Assembly: GCF_014773245.1 (NCBI RefSeq) | Contig: NZ_JACWMX010000004.1 | Location: 434,001-498,000, forward strand | Direction of reading: 5' to 3' | Length of the DNA: 64,000 bases | DNA from: Mucilaginibacter glaciei | GTDB lineage: Bacteria; Bacteroidota; Bacteroidia; Sphingobacteriales; Sphingobacteriaceae | Part shown: positions 8,936 to 17,325 of the stretch, piece after piece | Layout of the letters: each line of letters opens with the position of its first letter | Numbering within the stretch: position 1 is the first letter of the stretch | The notes under the pieces: model-generated | Databases searched by the model: none | Told to the model about the DNA's origin: nothing | What the model saw: only the letters and a program-made list of their open reading frames with translations | Made by a program: the position numbers and the translations under genes

Positions 8936-9745
8936 TTACCAGCTGCCGGAGCTACCCCCGCCGCCGGACGAACCACCGCCGAAACCTCCCCAGCCGCCGC
9001 CGCCGCTGCTACCGCCACCACCAGAGAAACCTCCCCAATCGCTACCACTGCTGCGGCCGCCACCGCCAAGCAAGTTGCCTGCAAGTAACCACCAGAACGG
9101 GTTGGCACCACCACGGCTGCCAATGATCTGTTTGCCGCCGCCACCTCCGCCGCGGTTGCGGAAGATAATGATCAAAACCACCACCACGATAATTACGATA
9201 AACCCAATCGGGCTGCCATCTTTTTTACCGCCGCGATCGGTAGCCTTTTTGCCCGACGATTTGTACTCGCCCTTGGTGTATTTAATGATATCGTCTGTAG
9301 CCGCATCTAAACCGCCATAATAATCATTCTCCCTAAAGCGGGGCTTCATATCATTCTGGATGATCTGTTGCGTTACGATATCCGGCAGGGCGCCTTCCAA
9401 ACCATAACCGGTTTGTACAGACATTTTACGGTCGGCTAAGGCTACCAGCACCAGCACACCGTTATTCTTATCCTTTTGACCAATTCCCCATTTACGGATC
9501 AGCCCGTTACCATACTCGATAATATCATAGTCACCAACCGACTGAATGATAACAACCGCTATCTGGTTGGAGGTAGTATCTTCAAAAGCCTTGATCTTTG
9601 CGTCCAGCTTTTGTTTATCGGCGTCAGATAAGGTATTGGTAAAATCGGCAACCGGGCTATTGGCAGGCCTTTCGGGATATTGTTGCGCAAATACCCCGGC
9701 AAAGCATAGCAGGAAACCAAGGCATAATATGAGTTTTTTCAGCAT
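8936..9745 (-). CDS. TPM-domain protein with glycine/serine-rich tail (YgcG-like)
   Basis: A 269-residue membrane-associated protein. It has a signal peptide (MLKKLILCLGFLLCFAGVFA), a TPM domain (about residues 20-150, with QIAVVIIQSVGDYDIIEYGN and VLVLVALADRKMSVQTGYG), one membrane helix (IGFIVIIVVVVLIIIF) and a long Gly/Ser/Trp tail of low complexity. TPM domains occur in plant thylakoid and bacterial envelope proteins; function is uncertain. The ATG at 9745 is preferred because it begins the signal peptide and lies just after the stop of the upstream TPM gene; an in-frame ATG at 9763 would overlap that gene. It is part of a lemA-TPM-TPM operon. Confidence 0.88.
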   Translation of the reverse strand: MLKKLILCLGFLLCFAGVFAQQYPERPANSPVADFTNTLSDADKQKLDAKIKAFEDTTSNQIAVVIIQSVGDYDIIEYGNGLIRKWGIGQKDKNNGVLVLVALADRKMSVQTGYGLEGALPDIVTQQIIQNDMKPRFRENDYYGGLDAATDDIIKYTKGEYKSSGKKATDRGGKKDGSPIGFIVIIVVVVLIIIFRNRGGGGGGKQIIGSRGGANPFWWLLAGNLLGGGGRSSGSDWGGFSGGGGSSGGGGWGGFGGGSSGGGGSSGSW

Positions 9746-9752
9746 CGTAGTT

Positions 9753-10187
9753 TTATTGGCCATCCATGAAGGCAATATCATCGGGCAATTCGTTCTTGTC
9801 GTCCAGTAAATGCGGGAAATATTGTTTTAACTGTTCGCCCGCCTGCTGCACACCAGTAACAATACCATCAACCAAGTTACCTACCTTTAGGTGGTTCAGC
9901 ATATTTTCTTTGGTAATATCCCAAAAATCGGCTGGCACCACTTTATTGATCCCGGCATCACCAATTATGGCAAACTTACGGTCGACCGTAGCTACGTAGA
10001 TCAACACGCCATTACGCAGTTTGGTTTTATGCATTTCTAACTGGGTAAAGTATTTGGCCGCGCGGTCAAGCACTTCGTCGCTGCAGGTTTTTTCAATACA
10101 AACCCGCACCTCGCCCGATGTATTCTTTTCGGCATCGGCCACCGCCTTTTGTATGCGTTGCTGCTCTTCGTCGTTAAATACTGCCAT
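9753..10187 (-). CDS. Second TPM-domain protein, no signal peptide
   Basis: A 144-residue TPM-domain protein lacking an export signal. Recognisable segments are NTSGEVRVCIEKTCSDEVLDRA, the VLIYVATVDRKFAIIGDAGI core and the C-terminal GIVTGVQQAGEQLKQYFP. Its stop lies 7 bases before the ATG of the exported TPM gene, and lemA is 104 bases upstream. LemA followed by two TPM proteins is a recurrent Bacteroidota arrangement, so the three probably act together in the envelope, though what they do is not established. Confidence 0.88.
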   Translation of the reverse strand: MAVFNDEEQQRIQKAVADAEKNTSGEVRVCIEKTCSDEVLDRAAKYFTQLEMHKTKLRNGVLIYVATVDRKFAIIGDAGINKVVPADFWDITKENMLNHLKVGNLVDGIVTGVQQAGEQLKQYFPHLLDDKNELPDDIAFMDGQ

Positions 10188-10192
10188 GTGTT

Positions 10193-10286
10193 TAATTAGT
10201 GATGGAGTGAATTGGTGGGTTAGTGATTGTTAAAAGAATTAGTGAAAAGCGATTCAGAAATCACTCATTCACTAACTCATTAATTC
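10193..10286. repeat. Inverted repeat rich in TTAGTGA units
   Basis: The gap between the lemA gene and the TPM gene is filled by an imperfect inverted repeat. The left arm carries TTAATTAGTGATGGAGTGAA and TTAGTGATT; the right arm carries the complementary TCACTCATTCACTAACTC and TTCACTAATTAA. Short TTAGTGA-like words recur several times in each arm. It lies inside an operon, so it may fold in the mRNA and tune expression between lemA and the downstream genes. Confidence 0.6.
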
Positions 10287-10291
10287 ACTAA

Positions 10292-10870
10292 TTAAAAGGC
10301 AACTTTGGGTGCCTTGTCAGAACCTGCTTCCGATTGGAAATAGCCTTTTTCGCTAAAGCCGAACATCTTAGCCGTAATATTAGCCGGGAACGAACGGATC
10401 TTGCTGTTATAATCCTGTACGGCAATGTTAAAGTCGCGGCGGGCAACAGAGATACGGTTTTCAGTACCTTCTAATTGCACCTGCAAGCCACGAAAAGCAT
10501 CATTAGCCCTTAGGGTAGGATAATTTTCTGATGCTACCAACAAGCGGCCTAAGGCTGTGCTTAACTGGCCCTGTGCTTCCTGGTATTTCTGGATAGTTTC
10601 CGGTGTTAATTTAGTTGGGTCAACCTGGATAGAGGTTGCTTTGGCGCGGGCTTCGGTAACTTCTGTTAATGTACCTTTTTCAAAATTTGCCTCGCCTTTA
10701 ACAGTCGATACCAGGTTAGGGATCAAATCGCTGCGGCGCTGGTATTGCGTTTGCACTTCGCCCCATTTACCTTTTACGTTTTCATCGCCCTTTACCATGC
10801 TGTTATAGCTGCATGAGCTTAGTGACATTGCTGCCACTACTACCAATATTGCCGAAAATAATTTTTTCAT
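10292..10870 (-). CDS. lemA: LemA family protein
   Basis: A 192-residue LemA protein with an N-terminal signal or lipoprotein segment (AILVVVAAMSLSSCSYN; SLSSC fits a lipobox with cysteine near residue 20). The rest is the long helical-bundle LemA core, with YQRRSDLIPNLVSTVKGEA, RLLVASENYPTLRANDAF and VQLEGTENRISVARRDFN, all diagnostic. LemA proteins are envelope-anchored with most of the chain outside the cytoplasmic membrane. It is first in a lemA-TPM-TPM operon and diverges from the GH92 gene. Confidence 0.94.
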   Translation of the reverse strand: MKKLFSAILVVVAAMSLSSCSYNSMVKGDENVKGKWGEVQTQYQRRSDLIPNLVSTVKGEANFEKGTLTEVTEARAKATSIQVDPTKLTPETIQKYQEAQGQLSTALGRLLVASENYPTLRANDAFRGLQVQLEGTENRISVARRDFNIAVQDYNSKIRSFPANITAKMFGFSEKGYFQSEAGSDKAPKVAF

Positions 10871-11016
10871 AGTTGTATTTTATTTTTTTAGTGTGATGTG
10901 ATTTACAATTTAGATACAAAACGCATACCGATGTTACAAACTGTAACAATTGCGCCATAATGGCAACATTTAACCACGTAAATGTAATTAAATACCGACA
11001 ACCATGTATATGATTT

Positions 11017-11024
11017 TATATTTG
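11017..11024 (+). promoter_or_regulatory. Candidate -7 box for the GH92 mannosidase
   Basis: The octamer TATATTTG fits TAnnTTTG and lies 44 bases before the ATG at 11069, in the divergent gap with lemA. No perfect TTTG is seen at the -33 position. A pyrimidine-rich leader would follow it. Confidence 0.4.
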
Positions 11025-11068
11025 CTTCTGTTAACCTCTTTTACCGCCTCTATACTATCGTCCTATAA

Positions 11069-13360
11069 ATGAAAAAACTATTAGCAATAGCTTTGACCTG
11101 TACCGGCTTATACGCCACCGCTCAGCAAGCCCCGCATGAAAATTTAGTGCAATATGTTAAACCCATCATCGGCACACAACGGATGGGCCATACATACCCC
11201 GGCGCAACAGTCCCGTTTGGGATGGTGCAGTTAAGCCCCGAAACCGATACCGCAAGTTACGAACTTAACGGAAAATATAACCCGAAGGTTTATGAGTATT
11301 GCGCGGGTTACCAGTACGAGGATAAAACCATCGTAGGCTTTAGCCACACCCATTTTAGCGGGACAGGCCACTCCGATCTGGGCGATTTCCTGATCATGCC
11401 AACCGTTGGCACTTTAAAACTAAACCCCGGCACGGCAGATAAACCGGGAAGCGGCTATCGCTCAGCGTTTTCGCACGCTAATGAGGTAAGCCAGGCTAAT
11501 TACTATAAAGTTAAGCTGGACGAGAGCAACATCACCGCCGAAATGACCACCAGCACACGTGTTGGTTTCCATCAGTATACTTTTCCAAAGTCGGATCAGT
11601 CACACATTATTTTAGACCTGATGGCAGGGATCTACAACTACCCCGACAAAACGGTTTGGACCTATGTAAAGGTGCTGAACGATAGCACCCTGGTAGGTTA
11701 CCGCCAAACCAATGGCTGGGCGCGCACCCGTAACCTGTACTTTGCCATGGCTTTTAACAAGAAGTTTTTACACCACGGCTTTAAGAAATATAATAAACGC
11801 CAAACATACGGCGGTTTTTGGGGCAAGTTTAACCAGTCGAAAGATTTCCCGGAGATAGCGGGCAAGCAGATTCGTGCTTACTTTGATTTTAAGACTGAAG
11901 AGGGCGAAAAGATCAAGATCAAATTTGCACTATCGGGTGTGAGTATGGATGGCGCAATGGCCAATATGCAAGCAGAAGTACCCGGTTGGGATTTTGAGAA
12001 AGTAAAGAAAAACGGCCAGCAACAGTGGGAGTCTGAATTAGACAAGATCACCGTAACCGGCAGCACCGAGCGCAAGCAGGATTTTTATACTGCCATGTAT
12101 CACACCATGATCAACCCCACCATTTATATGGATGTTGACGGGCAGTACAAAGGGCTGGATCAAAACGTGCATAAAGCCGAAGGCTTTACCAACTACACTA
12201 CCTTCTCGTTATGGGATACTTACCGTGCTTTACATCCGTTGTTTAACATTATTCAGCCGCAGCGTAATGCCGACATGATCAAATCTATGCTGGTACACTT
12301 TGACCAAAGCCCGGAAAAGATGCTGCCGGTATGGAGCAACTCGGCTAACGAGAACTGGTGTATGAGCGGTTACCACAGCGTATCTGTTTTAGCCGATGCC
12401 GTGGTGAAAGGCAATGCGCCTTTTGACGCCAACAAAGCGCTGATGGCTGCCGTAACTACTGCCCGCACCCGCAGCTACGAGGGTATCGGCGAGTATATCG
12501 ATAAAGGGTATGTGCCGGACGAAAAGACCGGTGTATCGGTATCTAATACGTTAGAGTACGCTTATGATGATTGGGCGATAGCGCAGATGGCCAAGAAATT
12601 GGGGAATACGGAGATCTACAATGAATTCATCAAGCGCAGCGAAAATTATAAGAATGTGTACGATCCTAAGGCTGGGTTTATGCGCCCTAAAAAAGCTGAC
12701 GGTACCTTCCGCGCCAAGTTTGATCCGTTGAGCACCATTAACGAAGGGTTTATTGAAGGTAATTCCTGGAACTATACCCTATTTGCCCCGCAGGACCCGG
12801 AAGGGTTGATTAAGCTGATGGGCGGCAATAAGCGCTTTGTAGGTTATCTGGATTCATTATTTACCATGAACCTGCCGGATAAATACTTTGCCGAAACAGA
12901 AGATATTACCCGCGATGGCATCATCGGTAACTATGTGCATGGTAACGAGCCATCGCACCACGTAGCGTACCTGTACAACTGGACAGACAAACCCTGGAAA
13001 ACGCAGGAGCGCATCCGGATGATCCTCCCGCGCATGTACAAACCAACACCCGATGGTTTGGGCGGTAATGACGATACAGGGCAGATGAGTGCCTGGTACA
13101 TTTTTAGCTCGTTAGGGTTTTATCCGATGGCACCCGGCTCGCCCGAGTATGCGATTGGCAGCCCTGCCGTTAATAGCGCGGTAGTGCAGGTAGGCAATAG
13201 CAAAACGTTTAACATCACCGTTAAAAATCAAAGCGAAAAAAATGTTTACGTGCAAAAAATAACCCTTAACGGTAAACCGCTAACCGGCCTATCCATTAAC
13301 CACGACCAGATCATGGCCGGCGGCGATATGGTGTTTTATATGAGTAATAAGCACCGGTAG
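11069..13360 (+). CDS. GH92 family alpha-mannosidase, exported
   Basis: A 763-residue glycoside hydrolase family 92 enzyme with a signal peptide (MKKLLAIALTCTGLYATAQQ). The N-terminal beta-sandwich region begins YVKPIIGTQRMGHTYPGATV with VPFGMVQLSPETD; the C-terminal (alpha/alpha)6 part carries HGNEPSHHVAYLYNW and GGNDDTGQMSAWYIFSSLGF, motifs that contribute catalytic and calcium-binding residues. Family members are calcium-dependent exo-alpha-mannosidases, often alpha-1,2, that trim N-glycans or yeast mannan in the periplasm or on the surface. There is no SusC/SusD pair or other CAZyme around it, so it is an isolated gene rather than part of a polysaccharide utilisation locus here. Confidence 0.95.
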   Translation: MKKLLAIALTCTGLYATAQQAPHENLVQYVKPIIGTQRMGHTYPGATVPFGMVQLSPETDTASYELNGKYNPKVYEYCAGYQYEDKTIVGFSHTHFSGTGHSDLGDFLIMPTVGTLKLNPGTADKPGSGYRSAFSHANEVSQANYYKVKLDESNITAEMTTSTRVGFHQYTFPKSDQSHIILDLMAGIYNYPDKTVWTYVKVLNDSTLVGYRQTNGWARTRNLYFAMAFNKKFLHHGFKKYNKRQTYGGFWGKFNQSKDFPEIAGKQIRAYFDFKTEEGEKIKIKFALSGVSMDGAMANMQAEVPGWDFEKVKKNGQQQWESELDKITVTGSTERKQDFYTAMYHTMINPTIYMDVDGQYKGLDQNVHKAEGFTNYTTFSLWDTYRALHPLFNIIQPQRNADMIKSMLVHFDQSPEKMLPVWSNSANENWCMSGYHSVSVLADAVVKGNAPFDANKALMAAVTTARTRSYEGIGEYIDKGYVPDEKTGVSVSNTLEYAYDDWAIAQMAKKLGNTEIYNEFIKRSENYKNVYDPKAGFMRPKKADGTFRAKFDPLSTINEGFIEGNSWNYTLFAPQDPEGLIKLMGGNKRFVGYLDSLFTMNLPDKYFAETEDITRDGIIGNYVHGNEPSHHVAYLYNWTDKPWKTQERIRMILPRMYKPTPDGLGGNDDTGQMSAWYIFSSLGFYPMAPGSPEYAIGSPAVNSAVVQVGNSKTFNITVKNQSEKNVYVQKITLNGKPLTGLSINHDQIMAGGDMVFYMSNKHR

Positions 13361-13399
13361 TTATTAGTTATTAGAGAATAGAGAGTGGTTTAAAGTTAA

Positions 13400-13486
13400 T
13401 ACTGGCGCACGCCTGTGGCGTGTGACGTTAAAGGATTAATTAAGCAATTGTAATAATGCACACGCGGTACGCGTATGCCAGCAGTA
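13400..13486. repeat. Imperfect inverted repeat of a GC-rich hairpin family
   Basis: The left arm TACTGGCGCACGCCTGTGGC (continuing GTGTG) and the right arm, which read on the other strand starts TACTGCTGGCATACGCGTAC, are clearly related. Each arm also contains a local CACGC/GCGTG hairpin. It sits between the GH92 gene and a small membrane-protein gene and looks like a dispersed intergenic repeat. Confidence 0.55.
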
Positions 13487-13493
13487 GAAAAAA

Positions 13494-13907
13494 ATGAAGA
13501 TAAAAAATAGCTTTTTGACTACAATGCTTATTACAAGTATGCTTTACTTTTTTGCGTACCTGTTTATCAATGACCTGTTTTTGTATTTAATTGGTGGAGC
13601 ATTAGGTATTGTTGTAAAACTATTTAGTACGTACACAAATCTTTCACTGTTGTTATTTTTATGGTTTGTTTTACTTGGAGTTGCGACTTTAGTTTATCAC
13701 AGGTTTAGTAATCGGTTTACGAAATATTTGTCACTTTTCCTGATTGCTATTCTACTCTATATTGTTGACTTTATCCTTTATGAGATAATTGACTTTTCCA
13801 TAGTTGACACAAAAACAATTGTTCTAAATATTACAGCTATGATCCTAATTAAAGGTTTGGTTTTATCCTTGATAATATACCTGAATAGGCCCATGATGCA
13901 GACCTGA
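13494..13907 (+). CDS. Four-helix membrane protein, unknown function
   Basis: A 137-residue protein with four predicted membrane helices (about residues 8-30, 40-65, 78-98 and 105-130) and few charged residues outside the loops. No family is recognised. Its coding sequence is notably AT-rich compared with the GH92 gene before it, which can indicate recent acquisition or simply a membrane protein composition. It starts just after an inverted repeat and ends before two hairpins, so it is probably a single-gene transcript. Confidence 0.55.
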   Translation: MKIKNSFLTTMLITSMLYFFAYLFINDLFLYLIGGALGIVVKLFSTYTNLSLLLFLWFVLLGVATLVYHRFSNRFTKYLSLFLIAILLYIVDFILYEIIDFSIVDTKTIVLNITAMILIKGLVLSLIIYLNRPMMQT

Positions 13908-13971
13908 AAAGTGTAACGTTAAAAGTTCAAATGTCGTGCCTTCCCTGGTCTAAGTTTAGCGTAGCGTAACT

Positions 13972-14003
13972 TAAAGCTAAAACTTTAAAAGCTTTTAGCT
14001 TTA
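13972..14003. terminator. 11-bp perfect hairpin after the small membrane-protein gene
   Basis: TAAAGCTAAAA at 13972-13982 is exactly complementary to TTTTAGCTTTA at 13993-14003 with a 10-base loop. There is no clear run of T after it on the plus strand, so it could be a terminator of modest strength or only a structural repeat. Confidence 0.4.
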
Positions 14004-14008
14004 GTATT

Positions 14009-14056
14009 AAGCCCTGCCGCAAGTGTCCTCACTTGTGGCCCACATGCAGGGGGCTT
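14009..14056. terminator. Nested hairpin between convergent genes
   Basis: The outer arms AAGCCCTGC and GCAGGGGGCTT enclose an inner stem CCGCAAGTG / CACTTGTGG. The structure abuts the stop codon of the ECF sigma gene on the minus strand and lies between converging genes, a position that fits a terminator. Confidence 0.45.
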
Positions 14057-14636
14057 ATCCCGCCAAGCAATGCCTTTCCCTTACAGCCAAACTATTCAGT
14101 TTTTCTTTTAATAATGTCCTTGCGCGGAAAAGCGTAGTGCGGGATAACAGTTCGGTCATGCCTAATTTACTGCCTATTTCCTGGTGCGAGTAACCCTCGA
14201 TAGCGTATAGATTAAATACCGAGCGGTAAATATTAGGCAATGCCTGCACCAGGCGCAACAGATCCTTTGCTTCCAAACCATTATTGTTGTAGCTGCTGAT
14301 CGTCGGGATGTTTTGTTCGGCAAAGTCGTCAACCAGCACCATGGTTTTAGCCTTGCGGTAACGGGAGATAGCGCTATGTACCATTATCCTGCGAATCCAT
14401 CCCTCCAGGCTACCCTCACCACGGAAGTTGTGCATATTCTTGAACATCTTGATAAAACCTTCCTGCAAAATATCCTGCGCTTCATCCTTATCCTTGGCAT
14501 AACGCATGCACACCGCCAACATTTTGGGCGCTAATAACTGGTATAATAGCTCCTGTTGTTTCCGGTCGTTTTGCAGGCAACCTTCCCAAAGGGTGTTTAA
14601 GCGGGTATCGGTATTCGGTGTCATGGTGGCGTTCAT
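14055..14636 (-). CDS. RNA polymerase ECF-type sigma-70 factor
   Basis: A sigma-70 family ECF factor of about 193 residues. Region 2 is seen in MLAVCMRYAKDKDEAQDILQ followed by EGFIKMFKNMHNFRGEGSL and the WIRRIMVHSAISRYRK segment; region 4 is seen in LVQALPNIYRSVFNLYAIEG with the helix-turn-helix YSHQEIGSKLGM. The ATG at 14636 is taken; one at 14624 and a TTG at 14654 are also possible. No anti-sigma gene is adjacent: the neighbours are a membrane protein (convergent) and a flavoprotein (divergent). Confidence 0.92.
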   Translation of the reverse strand: MNATMTPNTDTRLNTLWEGCLQNDRKQQELLYQLLAPKMLAVCMRYAKDKDEAQDILQEGFIKMFKNMHNFRGEGSLEGWIRRIMVHSAISRYRKAKTMVLVDDFAEQNIPTISSYNNNGLEAKDLLRLVQALPNIYRSVFNLYAIEGYSHQEIGSKLGMTELLSRTTLFRARTLLKEKLNSLAVRERHCLAG

Positions 14637-14791
14637 TTGACCTACACATGCCAAACTGCTGCCATTTTTATAAGTGTCTTATAATCAGTTAAACGAAATT
14701 TATCAGTCCGTTTGGGTGTTCATTTACGAACAGTCACCGTACGGTAGTGCAACGATGCTAACCGGCACCTGTTATTTTCTTACCGATTCCT

Positions 14792-14799
14792 TATCTTTG
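14792..14799 (+). promoter_or_regulatory. Candidate -7 box for the COG2509 flavoprotein
   Basis: TATCTTTG matches TAnnTTTG and lies 33 bases before the ATG at 14833. The -33 region has TTATTTT rather than TTTG, so support is from the -7 element alone. Confidence 0.42.
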
Positions 14800-14832
14800 C
14801 AACATCCGGGATAAAAACCCGGCATCAACAAC

Positions 14833-16386
14833 ATGACAAAAGACATAGAAATTGTGTGCCCGCCCGGGCAGCAGGAAGATGAAGCGGTGTTAATTACCTT
14901 AGCTTCTGCCGCAGCTAACATTCCAAAGCAAAAAATCAACGGGATAAAAATCCTGAAACGTTCTATAGATGCCCGAGGCCGCAAAGTGTTGTACCGCATG
15001 CAGGTACGTGTTTTTGTAGATGAACCGGTACAGACAGAAATTTATACGCCCCAATACCAAAGCGTAAAAGATGCCAAACGGGTGCTTATCGTTGGTGCAG
15101 GCCCGGCAGGGATCTTTGCCGCGCTGCAATGCATTGAACAAGGTTTAAAACCCGTGATACTGGAGCGAGGCAAGGATGTAAAACAACGCCGCCGCGACCT
15201 GGCTAATATTAACAAACAAGGCCTGGTGAACCCCGAAAGTAACTATTGCTTTGGCGAGGGTGGGGCAGGGACTTACTCCGACGGTAAATTATATACCCGC
15301 TCAACCAAGCGCGGCTACGTGAACGGCGTGTTGCAAACCTTTGTGGCCCACGGCGCTACCGAAGATATTTTAGTAGATGCCCGTCCGCATATTGGTACTA
15401 ACAAGCTCCCGCAAATTATTACCGCCATGCGCGAAAGCATTTTGAATGCCGGCGGTGAGGTTTTGTTCGACACTAAAGTTACTGCCTTGCTGGTTGAGTT
15501 CGGCAAACTTAAGGGTGTACAATTAGCCAACGGCGAAAAGCTAATGGCCGATGCAGTGATCTTAGCTACCGGCCACTCGGCGCACGAGGTCTTCAGGATG
15601 CTACATCACCAGGGGATTTTGATAGAAGCCAAACCCTTTGCCTTGGGCGTACGGATAGAGCACCCGCAGGAAATTATTGACCGCGCCCAATACCATTGCG
15701 AATACCGCGGCCCCGACCTGCCGCCAAGTTATTATAATCTGGTGGAGCAGGTAGACGACCGCGGCGTATTCTCGTTTTGTATGTGCCCCGGTGGTATCAT
15801 CGCCCCCTGCGCTACCGCGCAGGATGAGATCGTGGTAAACGGCTGGAGCCCGTCTAAACGGAATAACCCTTTCGCCAACTCGGGTACGGTGGTGCAGATC
15901 AATATGGAAGATGTGAAGGGAGATCTGAACGACCCTTTTAGGATGCTGAACTTTCAGCAGCAGGCCGAGCACCTTGCTTTTAAGGCAGGTGGCGGTAACC
16001 TCGTTGCCCCGGCCCAGCGCATGGTTGATTTTGCGGAAGGACGGGTATCTATGGATCTGCCCGAAAACTCGTATCTGCCCGGTTGTAAAAGTGTAGACCT
16101 GAAGGAAGTATTACCCGACTGGATCCATAATCGCTTACGAAAGGCTTTGCCCGCCTTTGGCCGAAAGATGAAAGGTTATTATACTAACGAAGCGATATTG
16201 GTGGGTGTAGAGTCGCGCACGTCGTCGCCCATTAAAGTGCCCCGGGATAGGGATACCTTTCAGCACCCGCAGGTTGCCGGACTGTTCCCCTGCGGCGAAG
16301 GCGCCGGTTATGCAGGGGGGATCATCTCCGCAGCTATCGATGGGGTGAATTGTGCAGATGGGGCGAAACGATATCTTGACCGCTGA
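14833..16386 (+). CDS. NAD(P)/FAD-dependent dehydrogenase (COG2509 type)
   Basis: A 517-residue flavoprotein. An N-terminal region of about 85 residues of unclear role precedes the Rossmann dinucleotide motif VLIVGAGPAGIFAALQCIEQ. Family signatures follow: CFGEGGAGTYSDGKLYTRST, LATGHSAHEVFRML, FSFCMCPGGIIAPC and, near the C-terminus, GLFPCGEGAGYAGGIISAAI. The family is widespread as an uncharacterised FAD-dependent dehydrogenase; cysteines near FCMCPGG and FPCGEG are conserved. No signal peptide, so cytoplasmic. It diverges from the ECF sigma gene and stands alone. Confidence 0.9.
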   Translation: MTKDIEIVCPPGQQEDEAVLITLASAAANIPKQKINGIKILKRSIDARGRKVLYRMQVRVFVDEPVQTEIYTPQYQSVKDAKRVLIVGAGPAGIFAALQCIEQGLKPVILERGKDVKQRRRDLANINKQGLVNPESNYCFGEGGAGTYSDGKLYTRSTKRGYVNGVLQTFVAHGATEDILVDARPHIGTNKLPQIITAMRESILNAGGEVLFDTKVTALLVEFGKLKGVQLANGEKLMADAVILATGHSAHEVFRMLHHQGILIEAKPFALGVRIEHPQEIIDRAQYHCEYRGPDLPPSYYNLVEQVDDRGVFSFCMCPGGIIAPCATAQDEIVVNGWSPSKRNNPFANSGTVVQINMEDVKGDLNDPFRMLNFQQQAEHLAFKAGGGNLVAPAQRMVDFAEGRVSMDLPENSYLPGCKSVDLKEVLPDWIHNRLRKALPAFGRKMKGYYTNEAILVGVESRTSSPIKVPRDRDTFQHPQVAGLFPCGEGAGYAGGIISAAIDGVNCADGAKRYLDR

Positions 16387-16545
16387 TTTTAATGATTAAA
16401 GGATTGCGTTGATTATGAATCAGCGGGATCAACGTAATCAATCAAATCAACGGTTCAGAAGATTGCGTTAAGGATAGCAGCGGATACCTGCCCGGAGCGT
16501 AAGGCCTGCAGGCGTATGAGCGGATAGCCCGGCCACAGGCAACGC
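16387..16545. repeat. Dispersed intergenic repeat, copy A (with adjoining inverted repeat)
   Basis: Bases 16465-16545 form an 81-base GC-rich element starting GCGTTAAGGATAGCAGCGGA and ending GGCCACAGGCAACGC. A hand alignment with the reverse complement of 25026-25106 gives about seven mismatches. The flank from 16428 (ATCAACGTAATC...CGGTTCAGAA) also matches copy B's flank with an indel. Left of this, CGCTGATTTTAATGATTAAA pairs with the same flank to make a local inverted repeat. The core contains the palindrome CCTGCAGG within CATA/TATG-like arms. Confidence 0.75.
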
Positions 16546-16559
16546 CCAATAGTCAGCTC

Positions 16560-16775
16560 TTAATAAGCCAATTCCTCGCAGGTAAAACCTGCAATGGCCA
16601 GCATGTGGTTAATGGTTTGCGGTTCGATACCGGAGCTTACTACCCGTAAGATCTTGTCGCAATCCTCCAGGTCGAAGTTGTATTTTTTGATATCCGATAA
16701 TCCCGACAACAGGTAATTTACCCGGCTGGCTTCCTGCACATTGGCCACACTTGTTTTAAATATCAGCACATCCAT
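16560..16775 (-). CDS. Small protein with HMA-like fold, no CxxC motif
   Basis: A 71-residue protein with alternating strand and helix propensity (VLIFKTSVANVQEASRVNYL, then YNFDLEDCDKILRVVSSG, then ETINHML-like helix QTINHMLAIAGFTCEEL). This beta-alpha-beta-beta-alpha-beta layout resembles heavy-metal-associated domains, but the metal-binding CxxC loop is absent. The two cysteines (in EDCDK and GFTCEE) are in other places. Function unknown; it may be a ferredoxin-fold protein that lost metal binding. It lies alone between repeats. Confidence 0.65.
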   Translation of the reverse strand: MDVLIFKTSVANVQEASRVNYLLSGLSDIKKYNFDLEDCDKILRVVSSGIEPQTINHMLAIAGFTCEELAY

Positions 16776-16808
16776 AAGTATTGGGTTTTAGGGTGATCTC
16801 TTTTTAAA

Positions 16809-16910
16809 ATGTCATTTCGAACGAGCGATAGCGAGGAGAAATCTTCTATGGTCGGTAAAGTCTGCTTACCGCTTGCAGAAGATTTCTCTCTATCGGTCAA
16901 ATTGACAATG
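16809..16910. repeat. Imperfect inverted repeat with GTCATTTCGAACGAGCGA-type arms
   Basis: The left arm (16809-16847) ends GAGGAGAAATCTTCT and the right arm (16877-16909) begins AGAAGATTTCTCTCTATCGG and ends AATTGACA. This belongs to a class of long hairpins seen several times in this window (near 52.99, 57.44 and 62.20 kb) whose arms begin with a GTCAT-like or CCATTGCG-like sequence. Confidence 0.6.
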
Positions 16911-16911
16911 G

Positions 16912-17310
16912 TTATCCTTCTCTCGTTTCTTTCTCTGCAACCGGGGCATCCTTCCAGGCATCGCGCCAGTTATCGCGGCCACGGCGGCCCCAGCCGCAAC
17001 GGTCTTGCAATTGCTCTTTAAACTTTGCCCTATCCTCGGGCGACATGTCCCTGAATTTTTCTTCCATCATTTGCTTGCGGCGCATCCAGGGCGCACCACC
17101 ACCGCGGCCACCCTTGCCGCCAAACCCAAACAGGATCTTGCTGAGGATGAAGATGCCCATGGCCTGCCAAAAGGTAATTGTACCCACGTGCAGGATGTCG
17201 GGCAGCAGATTGTTCCATAATTGCATGACTACAAAACTTACCAGGGCCAGTATGGCGGCTACCCCAAAAGGGATGAAGAAAAACCGCTTTTCGTAAAATA
17301 TCTTTTTCAT
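16912..17310 (-). CDS. Membrane protein with Gly/Arg-rich C-terminus, partner of ECF sigma gene
   Basis: A 132-residue protein with two predicted membrane helices (FFFIPFGVAAILALVSFVVM and FWQAMGIFILSKILFGFG), then a glycine-rich hinge (GGKGGRGGGAPWMRR) and a charged helical tail containing FRDMSPEDRAKFKEQLQDRC. The tail is slightly reminiscent of Spy/CpxP-type LTxxQ-containing helices but no family is firmly recognised. It follows the ECF sigma gene by 15 bases on the same strand, so it is probably cotranscribed and might act in its regulation or be a target. Confidence 0.75.
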   Translation of the reverse strand: MKKIFYEKRFFFIPFGVAAILALVSFVVMQLWNNLLPDILHVGTITFWQAMGIFILSKILFGFGGKGGRGGGAPWMRRKQMMEEKFRDMSPEDRAKFKEQLQDRCGWGRRGRDNWRDAWKDAPVAEKETREG

Positions 17311-17325
17311 TTTCTTTAATTATTT

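Noticed and set aside
8860..9144. A 94-codon Ala/Val-rich minus-strand frame.
   Set aside because: It is a shifted reading of the Gly/Ser-rich tail of the TPM gene; low complexity, no family.
11004..11072. A 22-codon hydrophobic frame whose TGA overlaps the GH92 ATG (ATGA).
   Set aside because: A -7 box (TATATTTG at 11017-11024) lies inside it, so the expected transcript starts after its ATG; the frame is short and hydrophobic by chance in AT-rich DNA.
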